Both the position numbers and the translations under genes were made by a program. A stretch of DNA of 20,771 bases from Bacteroidales bacterium (GTDB taxonomy: Bacteria > Bacteroidota > Bacteroidia > Bacteroidales > F082): positions 1 through 20,771 of the forward strand of contig JAGCCO010000111.1 in assembly GCA_017651645.1 (NCBI GenBank). Direction: 5' to 3'. Shown here one piece after another: positions 13,005 to 20,771 of the stretch; position 1 is the stretch's first letter; each line of letters opens with the position of its first letter. The notes under the pieces were generated by a model. The model made no database searches. It was not told the origin of the DNA and saw nothing but the letters and a program-made list of their open reading frames with translations.

Positions 13005-14625
13005 ACTTATTAAATATCTGACAATCATAGTTTTTCTGTCTTCTGCGTTTACGGTTTCGGCGCAGAGCGATGAGAAAGCCATCCGTAAGGGTAACCGGAA
13101 TTACAAGAGTGGCAATTACGAACAAGCCATTTCACATTATCGGAAAGCCTTGGATATTAGACCAAACAACGCCAAAGCACAGTTCAACCTTGGTGATGCA
13201 TATTATGCCAAACAGTCTTATGACACCGCTTACAACGAGTTTCAGAAAGTGGTCGAGATGTCACCTGATGCCAAATTGAAATCGGATGCCGTGTTCAATA
13301 TGGGTAACTGCCTTTTGGCGCAGAACAAGTACTACGATGCCTTTAATATATATAAGGTGTCGCTGAAACTGAACCCCGAAAACGAAAACGCCTTGTACAA
13401 CCTCGAATATTGCCGTATGCATCTGGTCAAGAGCAAGATTTGGGTGGTGCAGCCCGAACACGGTAGGGTAGAGGCCAAGGAGAAAGAGGCTTTCAACGGA
13501 CAGCGCGTTACACTGACTGCCCAACCTGACGAGGATTATGCGTTATCGCAATACATTGTGGTTCGAGCTGATAATCAGGAAGTACAAGTTCAGGTCAATG
13601 GTAGTAGTTTCATTATGCCGAAGTTTAATGTGTTGGTGACAGCAGAGTTTAAGAAGGCGCATAGAATTGACATTGAGAAGAATATCAAACATGGTACCGT
13701 CCGGGCTGACAAAACAAAAGCTATTGAAGGTCAGCAGGTCGTACTTTCGGGTCAAGGCGAGGATGGCTACATGGTGGATAAGTTCATAGTGTATAAGACG
13801 GGAAGCCGCAACGATACGGTCCCTGTCAATGATACAGTGTTCCAGATGCCAGATTTTGATGTGACTGTGACGGCTACTTTCCGGACCGCTTTGAGAGTCA
13901 GTGTAGATAGTGTCGATTACGGAACTATAAAAGTGACTGATAGTTTGGTGAAACCAGGACAAAACGTGGCTGTGATAGTGAAACCCGACAAAGGCTATCA
14001 GTTGGGTGATTTGCGGGTGGTGAGTCAAAAAGATGCCACCGAATCGGCACCTGTTTCTGACAATAACGTCTTCCAGATGATTGACTCCGATGTGACGGTG
14101 AAAGCCAGTTTTGTTGAGGCAACAGATTATTATCAAGTGAACGCCGACACTACGCTGATGGGTGGTCATGTGTTGCTTGAACAAGCTGAAGCCACGCGCC
14201 GCGAGACGGTTGCCTTGCGCAATGCACCTGAGCCAGGATATCAGTTCAAGGAATATGTCATCCATCAGGTGGGTGACACCGCAGTGAAGGTACAGCCTTT
14301 GGGCAATTTCTTCACCATGCCTGACTTTGATGTGGAGGTCTCTGCTGTCTTCGAGAAGAGCGAAGGTCAGGATCAGCAGCAACAGCAGCAAAACCAAGAA
14401 CAGCAGCAGGACCAGCAAGATCAGGAGCAACAGCAAGACCAGCAACAGAATCAGGACCAACAGCAACAGCAGCAGCAACAACAGCAGCAAAATCAGCAGA
14501 TGTCGAAGGAAGATGCACAGCGCATGCTCGATGCCCTTGAAAACCAAGAAAAGAAGACCATGGAAAAGGTCAACGAACAAAAAGTCAGACAACAACCCAA
14601 GAAAAAGAGCGATAAAGATTGGTAA
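12997..14625 (+). CDS. batC: BatC, TPR protein with an unusual array of InlB-B-like repeats and a poly-Gln tract
   Basis: The protein has 542 residues from the ATG at 12997; this start is preferred over the ATG at 12985 because it gives a clean signal peptide, MNRLIKYLTIIVFLSSAFTVSAQ. Residues ~25-140 are TPR repeats (NYEQAISHYRKALDIRPNNA, AVFNMGNCLLAQNKYYDAFN). Residues ~147-454 hold four repeats of ~75 residues, each ending in a motif like FxMPxFxVxVTAxF (SSFIMPKFNVLVTAEF, TVFQMPDFDVTVTATF, NVFQMIDSDVTVKASF, NFFTMPDFDVEVSAVF), the pattern of divergent InlB B-repeats (Flg_new_2). A Gln-rich tract follows (34 Q of 44), then the usual BatC ending, MSKEDAQRMLDALENQEKK to SDKDW. As I know the family, BatC goes straight from TPRs to the Q-rich region in roughly 230-280 residues, so the repeat array is an addition. 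It is likely extracytoplasmic and involved in protein-protein contacts. Confidence 0.92.
   Translation: MNRLIKYLTIIVFLSSAFTVSAQSDEKAIRKGNRNYKSGNYEQAISHYRKALDIRPNNAKAQFNLGDAYYAKQSYDTAYNEFQKVVEMSPDAKLKSDAVFNMGNCLLAQNKYYDAFNIYKVSLKLNPENENALYNLEYCRMHLVKSKIWVVQPEHGRVEAKEKEAFNGQRVTLTAQPDEDYALSQYIVVRADNQEVQVQVNGSSFIMPKFNVLVTAEFKKAHRIDIEKNIKHGTVRADKTKAIEGQQVVLSGQGEDGYMVDKFIVYKTGSRNDTVPVNDTVFQMPDFDVTVTATFRTALRVSVDSVDYGTIKVTDSLVKPGQNVAVIVKPDKGYQLGDLRVVSQKDATESAPVSDNNVFQMIDSDVTVKASFVEATDYYQVNADTTLMGGHVLLEQAEATRRETVALRNAPEPGYQFKEYVIHQVGDTAVKVQPLGNFFTMPDFDVEVSAVFEKSEGQDQQQQQQNQEQQQDQQDQEQQQDQQQNQDQQQQQQQQQQQNQQMSKEDAQRMLDALENQEKKTMEKVNEQKVRQQPKKKSDKDW
13435..14358 (+). repeat. four-fold InlB-B/Flg_new_2-like domain repeat within batC
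   Basis: The four units start near nt 13435, 13660, 13888 and 14128. They share a G-x-V opening (HGRVEAKEKEAFNGQRVTLT, HGTVRADKTKAIEGQQVVLS, YGTIKVTDSLVKPGQNVAVI, GGHVLLEQAEATRRETVAL) and the F-x-M-P...V-T-A-x-F close. They are diverged at the DNA level, so the expansion is not recent. Confidence 0.75.
14368..14499 (+). repeat. CAG/CAA-rich tract encoding a Gln-rich linker in batC
   Basis: The tract has 44 codons, of which 34 are Gln, interrupted by Asp, Glu and Asn. CAG and CAA are mixed, with one run of eleven consecutive Gln codons. Q-rich linkers are typical of BatC, but the triplet structure could make length vary between strains. Confidence 0.8.
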
Positions 14626-14627
14626 TT

Positions 14628-16487
14628 ATGAATAAAAGAATCATTTTGTTTTTGATGTTAGCCCCCTTGTGGCTCTGGGCTCAGGACGACCCCACGCTGA
14701 CCGTCTCGGCCAAAAAGCAGGTCGTCGTGGGTGAGCGTTTCCAGGTGGTGTTTGAAGCCAATGCCGAGGGAAAGAACTTCTCGGCGCCTTCGTTTGACGG
14801 ATTCACCGTGGTGGGAGGACCGTTCACCTCGACGAGTTCGAGTTTTCAGATGGTCAACGGCTCCATGTCTCACAGCGTGAAGTGCACCTATACTTTTGCC
14901 TTGCAGGCGATTAAGGAAGGAACATTCCATGTGGGTTCAGCCTCGTTGAATGTCAAAGGGAAAAAAGTCACCAGCGAGCCTTTCGACATCAAGGTGTTGC
15001 CCGACGACGGTAGCCATGCTGCTCCTTCAAGCAGTGGGGGTTACTCGGGTCAAAGTCAGGGACAGCAAAACACTAGCGATCCTCAAGTCAGCGGAAAGGA
15101 CTTGTTTTTGAGAGTCATCCCATCTAAGAAATCTGTATATCTTGGCGAGCAAGTCGTGTTGACCTACAAGCTATACACAAAGGTTCCAGTCAGCTCGCTA
15201 TCGGTCGAAAACATGCCTTCTTATGCTGGCTTTTGGACCAAGGATATCACCGACAATAACGGTGGCAGCTTGCGTCAGAGCAGCGAGTATGTCAATGGTA
15301 TTGAATATACAGTAGCTGAGATTCAGAAAATCGTGATTGTTCCCCAGCGTGCAGGCAAGCATACGATCGACCCGATGACGATAGAGTGCATCGCTCAAAT
15401 CAGAACGGAGAGCAACCGTCAACGTAGCATGGATCCATTTGAGGCTTTCTTCAATGACCCATTCTTTAATCGCAATATCGCCAATGTGAAGAAAGAATTA
15501 AGCTCGCAGTCTTTCGCTTTGGAGGTGAAAAGTTTGCCCGAAGCCGATAAGCCCGCTTCGTTTGCCGGTGCTGTGGGCAACTATAACTTCAAGTCGGATA
15601 TCGACATGACGGAGTTGAAGACCAACGAAGCCTTCACTTTGACCTATACGGTCAGAGGCACGGGCAATGTCGAGCTGTTGAAGATGCCAGAGCCCGTCTT
15701 CCCTCCTGACTTTGAAGTGTATGACCCCAAAATCATTACTACGCCCGACGTGAGTTCCCAGGGACTTTCGGGCACGAAGAAAGCCGAATATCTGGTCATC
15801 CCTCGCAGGGCGGGCAATTTCACCGTGCCTGCCGTGGAGTTCTCCTATTTCAATCCAGCCACAGGCACGTATCAGACAATCCAATCAGAACAATATGAAA
15901 TCCATGTGGAGAAAGGAAAAGATGATCAAGGTGGTGGTGTCTTTGCTTCCAACCAGGAGGGCATCAAGTATTTAGGCAGCGACGTGCGTCACATCATGTC
16001 CGATAATGCCAAATTGAGACCCATGAATACGGTTTTCTTTGGCTCGGCAGCTTATTACGTGGCTTTGATTGCCTTGTTGGTCGTCTTCATCATCATGCTC
16101 ATCGTTTTGAAGAAGCGGGAGGAGATGGCGAAAGACACGGCCGCTACACGCAACCGTAAAGCCGACAAAGTGGCCAAAGGTCGTCTGAAGCGTGCTGCAC
16201 AATACTTGAAGGATAAGAATCAGGACAAATTCTATGTGGAGATGTCGCAGGCCTTGTGGGGCTACATCGCCGACAAGTTGGGCATCGAACGATCAAAGCT
16301 TTCGATGGACACGGTAAGCGAGACCATGAGGGAAAAGAAAGTGCCGGACGAATTGACGCAACAGTTTGTCGACACGCTCAACAGTTGCGAGTTTGCTCGT
16401 TTTGCTCCGGGCAGTGCAGAGGAGAAGATGGATGAACTTTATAGACGCGGCATCGATGTGATTTCGAAAGCGGAAAAAGTCTTGTAA
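14628..16487 (+). CDS. batD: BatD, membrane-anchored oxygen-tolerance family protein
   Basis: The protein has 619 residues from the ATG at 14628, 2 nt after the batC stop; an ATG at 14619 overlapping batC would add three residues before the signal peptide and is less likely. The signal peptide is MNKRIILFLMLAPLWLWAQ. The large outer part (~20-465) consists of beta-sandwich modules of the BatD family (SAKKQVVVGERFQVVFEANA, FLRVIPSKKSVYLGEQVVLT, TLTYTVRGTGNVELLKMPEP, EYLVIPRRAGNFTVPAVEF). A membrane segment at ~472-495 (YYVALIALLVVFIIMLIVL) leads to a basic cytoplasmic helical domain. That domain resembles the end of the protein encoded at 9886-10953. The likely role is in the Bat envelope complex; no enzymatic residues are evident. 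Confidence 0.93.
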   Translation: MNKRIILFLMLAPLWLWAQDDPTLTVSAKKQVVVGERFQVVFEANAEGKNFSAPSFDGFTVVGGPFTSTSSSFQMVNGSMSHSVKCTYTFALQAIKEGTFHVGSASLNVKGKKVTSEPFDIKVLPDDGSHAAPSSSGGYSGQSQGQQNTSDPQVSGKDLFLRVIPSKKSVYLGEQVVLTYKLYTKVPVSSLSVENMPSYAGFWTKDITDNNGGSLRQSSEYVNGIEYTVAEIQKIVIVPQRAGKHTIDPMTIECIAQIRTESNRQRSMDPFEAFFNDPFFNRNIANVKKELSSQSFALEVKSLPEADKPASFAGAVGNYNFKSDIDMTELKTNEAFTLTYTVRGTGNVELLKMPEPVFPPDFEVYDPKIITTPDVSSQGLSGTKKAEYLVIPRRAGNFTVPAVEFSYFNPATGTYQTIQSEQYEIHVEKGKDDQGGGVFASNQEGIKYLGSDVRHIMSDNAKLRPMNTVFFGSAAYYVALIALLVVFIIMLIVLKKREEMAKDTAATRNRKADKVAKGRLKRAAQYLKDKNQDKFYVEMSQALWGYIADKLGIERSKLSMDTVSETMREKKVPDELTQQFVDTLNSCEFARFAPGSAEEKMDELYRRGIDVISKAEKVL

Positions 16488-16508
16488 TGAATGAAAGGAA
16501 CAAAAAAG

Positions 16509-17276
16509 ATGAAAAGATACACCTTATTAATATTATGTCTTCTTGCCATGATAGGTTGGAATACAATTCAAGCCCAAGAGAATGGTGAGGAATGGTTCGA
16601 GCAAGCCAACGCCGCATATAATTCAGGCAGCTACGACACGGCCGTTATGCTCTATGAGAAAATACTCGCTACCGAAATGGAGTCAGTGCCGCTCTATTAT
16701 AATATGGGTAACGCATATTATAAGAAGCGTGAGTATCCCATGGCTATATATTATTACGAGAAAGCCTTGAAGCTCGATCCTTCGAACGAGGATGTGAAGA
16801 CCAACCTCGCCATTGCCAACCTCGCCATCGTTGACAAAGTGGAACCTATGCCTCAGCCTTTCTTCGTCAGAGGTTGGCGCAGTATGCGAGCCCTGCTTTC
16901 AGGTGACCATTGGGCATGGTGTTCCATAGCCGCTTTTGCTTTACTGCTCATTGCATTGTTCCTGTTTCTGCGGTCGCGTAGAATGGGCTTGCGCAAGTTG
17001 GGCTTTTTTGCCGGCATTGTTTTCTTAATCGTTTTTGGGCTTTCGGTAGTTTTTGCCGCACAGCTGAAGAATGCCGCGTCTAGGCAAGACCAAGCCATCA
17101 TCATGGCGCCTACAGTGACGGTAAAGAGTTCGCCCAACGAGACCAGTGTTGACCTCTTCGTATTGCACGAAGGTTCTAAAGTGGCACTTTTGGAGACCTC
17201 AAACGGCTGGAATAAGATTCGAATCGCCAATGGTAGTGTTGGGTGGCTTGAAGCGGATAAGATGCTCCCTTTCTGA
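16509..17276 (+). CDS. batE: BatE, TPR and SH3-like membrane protein
   Basis: The protein has 255 residues from the ATG at 16509, which has AAAGGA 10 nt upstream and starts directly with the signal peptide MKRYTLLILCLLAMIGWNTI; the ATG at 16491 would add six residues and is possible. TPR repeats at ~27-100 (NGEEWFEQANAAYNSGSYDT, PLYYNMGNAYYKKREYPMAI), two membrane segments (~137-155 and ~164-185), and a bacterial SH3-like domain at ~197-252 (VTVKSSPNETSVDLFVLHEG, then WNKIRIANGSVGWLEADKM). The SH3 part resembles peptidoglycan- or peptide-binding SH3b domains. It is the last gene of the operon; the following gap carries AT-rich sequence and the promoter of the next gene. Confidence 0.93.
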   Translation: MKRYTLLILCLLAMIGWNTIQAQENGEEWFEQANAAYNSGSYDTAVMLYEKILATEMESVPLYYNMGNAYYKKREYPMAIYYYEKALKLDPSNEDVKTNLAIANLAIVDKVEPMPQPFFVRGWRSMRALLSGDHWAWCSIAAFALLLIALFLFLRSRRMGLRKLGFFAGIVFLIVFGLSVVFAAQLKNAASRQDQAIIMAPTVTVKSSPNETSVDLFVLHEGSKVALLETSNGWNKIRIANGSVGWLEADKMLPF

Positions 17277-17359
17277 CCGATTTGGGGATTAAAATGACTT
17301 TTTTTCAAAAAAAATGAAATTTTTTTTCTTCAAAATGTAATTTCTTTGAGAGAATGTCC

Positions 17360-17367
17360 TATATTTG
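17360..17367 (+). promoter_or_regulatory. putative -7 box for the BNR-propeller gene
   Basis: TATATTTG matches TAnnTTTG and lies 57 nt before the ATG at 17425. The surrounding gap (17277-17424) is strongly AT-rich with A and T runs that could act as an UP-like element or as a weak terminator of the bat operon. A -33 box at the right spacing is not clear. Confidence 0.4.
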
Positions 17368-17424
17368 CAGACCTATTTATGGTGAAAAACTGTCAAAACG
17401 GATAATTAATTAAAATTTCGTGAT

Positions 17425-20289
17425 ATGAAAAAGAGATTTTTACCTATCAGTTTACTTCTGGTAATCATGGTCTTAGGTCAAACGATGGCTATCGCTGACC
17501 AAGGAGGACATTATGTCCCGCGCACACAAACAACTATGAATGCGGAGAGCTTTATGGGCAGTCTTCGCGCTAACCAAAACACTGGCTTGATTGACCCTGC
17601 TGACATGTTTAGGGCTCAACAGGCTCAGGCAACGAGAAATGCAGCCGACGATCCGCTTTATTGGATTAGCATGGGTCCTGACAACATGGGTGGTCAGACC
17701 ACGGCTGTCGTGTTTGACAACCAGGGTACCGGTATTGTTTATATCGGCTCTAAGGGTGGTGGCGTTTATAAGTCGTACAACCATGGTATTACCTGGCATC
17801 AGGTAGGCAACCTCGATCTGTTGGTCAGCTGCATGGTGCAGGATGCCGATGGCACAATCTATGTGGGTACTGGTGACGGTAACAGCGCTGCCACATACAA
17901 TGGTTTGAGCCAGCAAAGCTATGACAACAGTTTTGTCGGCACAGGTCTTTACAAACTCGTTGGCGAAACCTTCGAGCAAATCAAGGCCCCGACTGCCGAC
18001 GAATGGCTTTTCATCAATGATCTTGCTATTGTCGACGGTAAGCTTTTGGCTGCTACTGAGGAAGGTCTGATGTATTCTGGCGACAAGGGCCACACCTGGG
18101 CAGCTGCTGTTGAAGGTAAGGCTGTTACTGTGAAGGTCGCACAGGACAACACCATCGTTGCAGGTGTTGATGGTCAGGTTTATATCGGCAAAGATGTCAA
18201 TAATCTGGTTAGCCATAGTGGTGGTTCTTCCTTGCAGGGAGATACCCTCCTTCCTACGGCAGGAGGTATGGTTGATATCGCCATTGCTCCTTCAAATGAC
18301 AATGTCATCTATGTTGCATGCATTGGTACTGATGGCAACCACGCTGGATTCTTTGTCTCCAACAACAAAGGTGAAAACTGGGATGTGGCAATGCCTGCCG
18401 TGACCCCGCAACAAGGTCATGCCATTTATAATGGCGTTGGTCTCTATAACCATGGTATTGTGGTTGACCCCAATGATGAAGGTATCCTTTATGTGTTGGG
18501 ATATTACCTTTGGTCGCTGGTAAAGCCTGAAAGCGGCACGGGTTATTATCTTGCCAACCAAGTCACTGCTGACTCCTATTATTATTTGGAGGATTATCTC
18601 CATGTTGGTCTCCACACCATGGTGTTCAATCCCAAAAATCCTGAAGAATGCTATGTGGGTACCGATGGTGGTGTCTATAGAGGCACGGGTAGATTTACCT
18701 TCAGCAACTGCAACCGTAACTATGTCACCACTCGTATGTTCAGCGTGGCTCCTTCGGGCAAAGCCACCCGTATTCTGGCTGCCGGCCTTGACCATGGCAC
18801 GGTGTATATTGAAGGCAATGAAAACGCAAATACGCTTGGTTATGGACAATGGATCAATCCTACGGGCACCAACATGGGTTACTTCGATAACGATTCACAT
18901 GCTGGCCCTTGCGCCATTTCGGTTTTGAACCCCAACACCTTCTTTGTTACCTATAAAGGTGGCGGTATGGAACGTACTCAAACAGCTGGCGAAGACTGGG
19001 TCTCCACCAACTTCACTTCCAGCTCAAGCCTTGGCCTCAGTACCACATCGTTCCGTATGCCTATCCTGCTTCACGAAAAGTATAACAATCCTGATAATCC
19101 AGAGACAGCTTGGTTCTTCAATGAAACTGGCGAGACACTTCCGAATGGTAGTGATGTGATGGTAATGAGCAACAACGGCTATCCTTTCCACTACACGCTC
19201 AATGCTCCTCTCACCGCTGGTGACTCCATTGAAGTGCATGACCCTGTCACCGCCAACTTCTTCGTTGCCTTCACAGATGTTCTCACCATGACCCGTACCC
19301 CGCTCCAATTCGACGTTGAAGCTATGTGGTATAAGGTGGCCGACAAGGCTCACTCGGGCTTCAAGGGCGAACCGCTCTGCATGGCTATCTCGAACGATGG
19401 TGATAATATCTTCGTTGGTATGAAGGACGGCAAGTTCTATCGCGTCTCTGGCCTCAACACTGTTTTGGACGATGTTTCGGGTACCATCACCGATTCACTG
19501 TTTGCCGTGACCACCACACAAATCACACTTCCTATGAGTGGTCAGTGCGTCACTTCAGTCTGTGTTGACCCGCGCAATAACAATAAGGTTATCGTCACCT
19601 GTGGTAACTATGGTAATGATGACTATGTGTTCTATTCCACCAACGCCATGGCTGATGAGCCCACCTTCGTTAGCAAGCAGGCCAACCTGCCCAAGATGCC
19701 GGTCTATTCCTCGATTATCGAAATGGCCACTGGCGATGTCATCATCGGCACTGAACGTGGTATCTACAGAACTAAGAACATCAACAATCCTGAGTGGGTC
19801 AACGACAACCATATGATGGGTGAAGTGCCGGTCATGGAACTCAAGCAACAATTGCTCTATCATGAAGACGAACAGATTGTCAAGGTGACCGATGAAGGTG
19901 AGTTTGTGACGGTTTATCCTGGTGTCTACAACACGGGTGTCATCTATGCCGCCACATACGGCAGAGGTGTCTTCCGTTGCGAGAACTATAAGAAGGAATT
20001 CGCCGGTGTTCCTGAGAACCCGTCGGTTGAGAACAACGTCGCTGTCAGCATGTATCCTAACCCTGTCAGCAGCCAGGCTACCCTCAGCTTCGAGCTTAAG
20101 GAAAGCTGCAATGTGAGCTATCAGGTGTTCGACATGACGGGCCGTATGGTGATGAGCCAGAACATGGGTCGTTTCGCTGAAGGCGAACATCAAGTGAACT
20201 TCAACGCTGAAAATCTCAGCACGGGTTCCTACATCTTGCGTCTTAGCCAGGGTGCCAATGAATCCTGCGTGAAGTTCTTGGTGTACTAA
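17425..20289 (+). CDS. secreted BNR/sortilin-like beta-propeller protein with T9SS type A sorting domain
   Basis: The protein has 954 residues with a signal peptide at the N-terminus (MKKRFLPISLLLVIMVLGQT, ending near MAIA-DQ). Asp-box-like motifs of the form SxDxGxTW occur at ~117-124 (SYNHGITW), ~218-225 (SGDKGHTW), ~312-319 (SNNKGENW) and ~517-524 (TQTAGEDW), each followed or preceded by strands such as IVYIGSKGGGVYKS and TIYVGTGDGN. This is the pattern of BNR/VPS10/GH74-like propellers. I see no evidence for a particular catalytic residue set, so enzymatic function is not claimed. The last ~80 residues are a T9SS sorting domain: SMYPNPVSSQATLSF, YQVFDMTGRMV, LSTGSYILRLSQ, CVKFLVY. The protein is therefore likely surface-anchored or released. 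It has its own promoter and terminator. Confidence 0.88.
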   Translation: MKKRFLPISLLLVIMVLGQTMAIADQGGHYVPRTQTTMNAESFMGSLRANQNTGLIDPADMFRAQQAQATRNAADDPLYWISMGPDNMGGQTTAVVFDNQGTGIVYIGSKGGGVYKSYNHGITWHQVGNLDLLVSCMVQDADGTIYVGTGDGNSAATYNGLSQQSYDNSFVGTGLYKLVGETFEQIKAPTADEWLFINDLAIVDGKLLAATEEGLMYSGDKGHTWAAAVEGKAVTVKVAQDNTIVAGVDGQVYIGKDVNNLVSHSGGSSLQGDTLLPTAGGMVDIAIAPSNDNVIYVACIGTDGNHAGFFVSNNKGENWDVAMPAVTPQQGHAIYNGVGLYNHGIVVDPNDEGILYVLGYYLWSLVKPESGTGYYLANQVTADSYYYLEDYLHVGLHTMVFNPKNPEECYVGTDGGVYRGTGRFTFSNCNRNYVTTRMFSVAPSGKATRILAAGLDHGTVYIEGNENANTLGYGQWINPTGTNMGYFDNDSHAGPCAISVLNPNTFFVTYKGGGMERTQTAGEDWVSTNFTSSSSLGLSTTSFRMPILLHEKYNNPDNPETAWFFNETGETLPNGSDVMVMSNNGYPFHYTLNAPLTAGDSIEVHDPVTANFFVAFTDVLTMTRTPLQFDVEAMWYKVADKAHSGFKGEPLCMAISNDGDNIFVGMKDGKFYRVSGLNTVLDDVSGTITDSLFAVTTTQITLPMSGQCVTSVCVDPRNNNKVIVTCGNYGNDDYVFYSTNAMADEPTFVSKQANLPKMPVYSSIIEMATGDVIIGTERGIYRTKNINNPEWVNDNHMMGEVPVMELKQQLLYHEDEQIVKVTDEGEFVTVYPGVYNTGVIYAATYGRGVFRCENYKKEFAGVPENPSVENNVAVSMYPNPVSSQATLSFELKESCNVSYQVFDMTGRMVMSQNMGRFAEGEHQVNFNAENLSTGSYILRLSQGANESCVKFLVY

Positions 20290-20301
20290 GCATCCAAATC
20301 T

Positions 20302-20329
20302 TGAGAGACGCGATTTATCGCATCTCAAC
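20302..20329. repeat. decayed TAGAGACG-type palindrome
   Basis: It aligns to the palindrome at 2068-2095 with 23 of 28 bases identical, including AGAGACGCGATT and ATCGC. The right arm has substitutions that break the perfect symmetry. It lies 12 nt after the stop codon of the propeller gene. Confidence 0.65.
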
Positions 20330-20333
20330 GAAT

Positions 20334-20363
20334 AATAAGGCCGCCTTAATTGGCGGCCTTATT
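20334..20363 (+). terminator. intrinsic terminator of the BNR-propeller gene
   Basis: AATAAGGCCGCC (20334-20345) pairs perfectly with GGCGGCCTTATT (20352-20363) around TTAATT, and CTTTTT follows at 20366. It is a strong, GC-rich stem 44 nt after the stop codon. Confidence 0.8.
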
Positions 20364-20637
20364 TGCTTTTTGGGAAACTAAAGATCAAAAATTGCCCTGT
20401 GAGGAAATAAATATTATCCCGAAAGTCAATTTTTTTCTATTTTGACTAAGGGTAAAGCGGGAGTTGTAAGTCTTATGGATGTCTAGACAACAAAACAAAC
20501 GCGTTTACTATGCATTCGAATGTTCGTAATATGCTTAGGAAAAATGATGCTGCCATGCCTTTGGGCAATGGGGCGTTTCGCATTTTTACACGAGAAATCC
20601 TTTTAATTCACTTATTTATTCACCAAATCAATTCATT
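20364..20637 (+). other. intergenic region and leader before the last gene
   Basis: The full gap without a gene is 20290-20637. After the palindrome and terminator it holds AT-rich sequence with an inverted repeat AGTCAA/TTGACT (20424-20429 with 20442-20447) and a small stem around CCATGCC-TTTG-GGCAATGG (20552-20570). TGCCTTTG within the latter is one base off TAnnTTTG. I see no RNA gene or clear riboswitch. Confidence 0.4.
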
Positions 20638-20771
20638 ATGAAAAAGAAAGTATTTTCTTTGATGATGACGCTTTTGCTCGCTTTTGTAGGCGTGGCGAAG
20701 GCGGATGTAGTTACCATTGGAGACGGTACGGGTACGACCTACTATGGCCCGTATAACTCACTTTGGGGCTA
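20638..20771 (+). CDS. secreted protein, N-terminal part (3' partial)
   Basis: The ATG at 20638 opens a frame with no stop to the window end (44 complete codons). It begins with a signal peptide, MKKKVFSLMMTLLLAFVGVA, cleaved near AKA-D, followed by DVVTIGDGTGTTYYGPYNSL. This opening is typical of large Bacteroidales secreted proteins, many of which carry fibronectin-like domains and a T9SS sorting domain, but the visible part is too short to assign a family. The distance from the terminator of the preceding gene (275 nt) suggests its own promoter. Confidence 0.75.
   Translation, partial: MKKKVFSLMMTLLLAFVGVAKADVVTIGDGTGTTYYGPYNSLWG

Noticed and set aside
14368..14499. Possible CRISPR-like or tandem DNA repeat
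   Set aside because: The periodicity is 3 and in frame; it encodes the Gln-rich linker typical of BatC. There are no spacers.
13543..14595. 350-codon open frame on the - strand with a poly-Leu stretch
   Set aside because: The Leu run is the reverse complement of the CAG/CAA tract of batC, and the rest is antisense to the repeats of batC.
17308..17335. A/T-run dyad after batE as an intrinsic terminator
   Set aside because: The pairing is between A and T runs only, without GC in the stem, so a terminator cannot be supported; it may be promoter-proximal AT-rich DNA.
20552..20570. Small stem in the leader of the last gene as a riboswitch
   Set aside because: The stem has a bulge and only a few pairs, and no known riboswitch core motif is visible nearby.

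Overview
The window looks like chromosomal DNA from a Bacteroidota bacterium, most likely order Bacteroidales. The evidence is a complete moxR/bat operon, secreted proteins with type IX secretion (T9SS) C-terminal sorting domains, a BspA-like leucine-rich-repeat surface protein, a lipoprotein of the DUF5018 type, and promoter boxes of the Bacteroidetes form TAnnTTTG. T9SS sorting domains argue against the genus Bacteroides itself and for a T9SS-bearing gut or rumen Bacteroidales lineage; this assignment is an inference.

Layout. Bases 1-3000 (+) carry the 3' part of a T9SS-sorted LRR protein, a small outer-membrane beta-barrel protein and an AT-richer lipoprotein. Bases 3127-7768 (-) carry a monofunctional aspartate kinase followed by a 1089-residue multi-cofactor oxidoreductase that fuses ferredoxin, two FAD domains, a 2x[4Fe-4S] ferredoxin and a BFD-like [2Fe-2S] domain. 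Bases 7965-17276 (+) form one tightly packed operon: moxR, a DUF58 gene, an unnamed membrane-protein gene, batA, batB, batC, batD and batE. Bases 17425-20289 (+) encode a 954-residue BNR-type beta-propeller protein with a T9SS sorting domain. A further secreted protein begins at 20638 and runs off the right edge.

How the genes work together. In the bat operon a MoxR AAA+ ATPase, a DUF58 protein with a VWA-like fold, two membrane-anchored VWA proteins (BatA, BatB), TPR proteins (BatC, BatE) and membrane-anchored beta-domain proteins (BatD and the pre-BatA protein) probably build an envelope complex. The family was named for aerotolerance in Bacteroides fragilis, but its biochemical role is unsettled. 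The other secreted proteins are unrelated cell-surface products.

The most unusual observations are: (1) BatC carries about 300 extra residues, four InlB-B/Flg_new_2-like repeats, inserted between its TPR domain and its Gln-rich C-terminus; (2) palindromic elements occur across the window, between genes and also inside coding sequence (the LRR protein's sorting domain, the C-terminal tail of the pre-BatA protein, and the stop codon of the aspartate kinase gene). No tRNA, rRNA, CRISPR array or transposase was seen.
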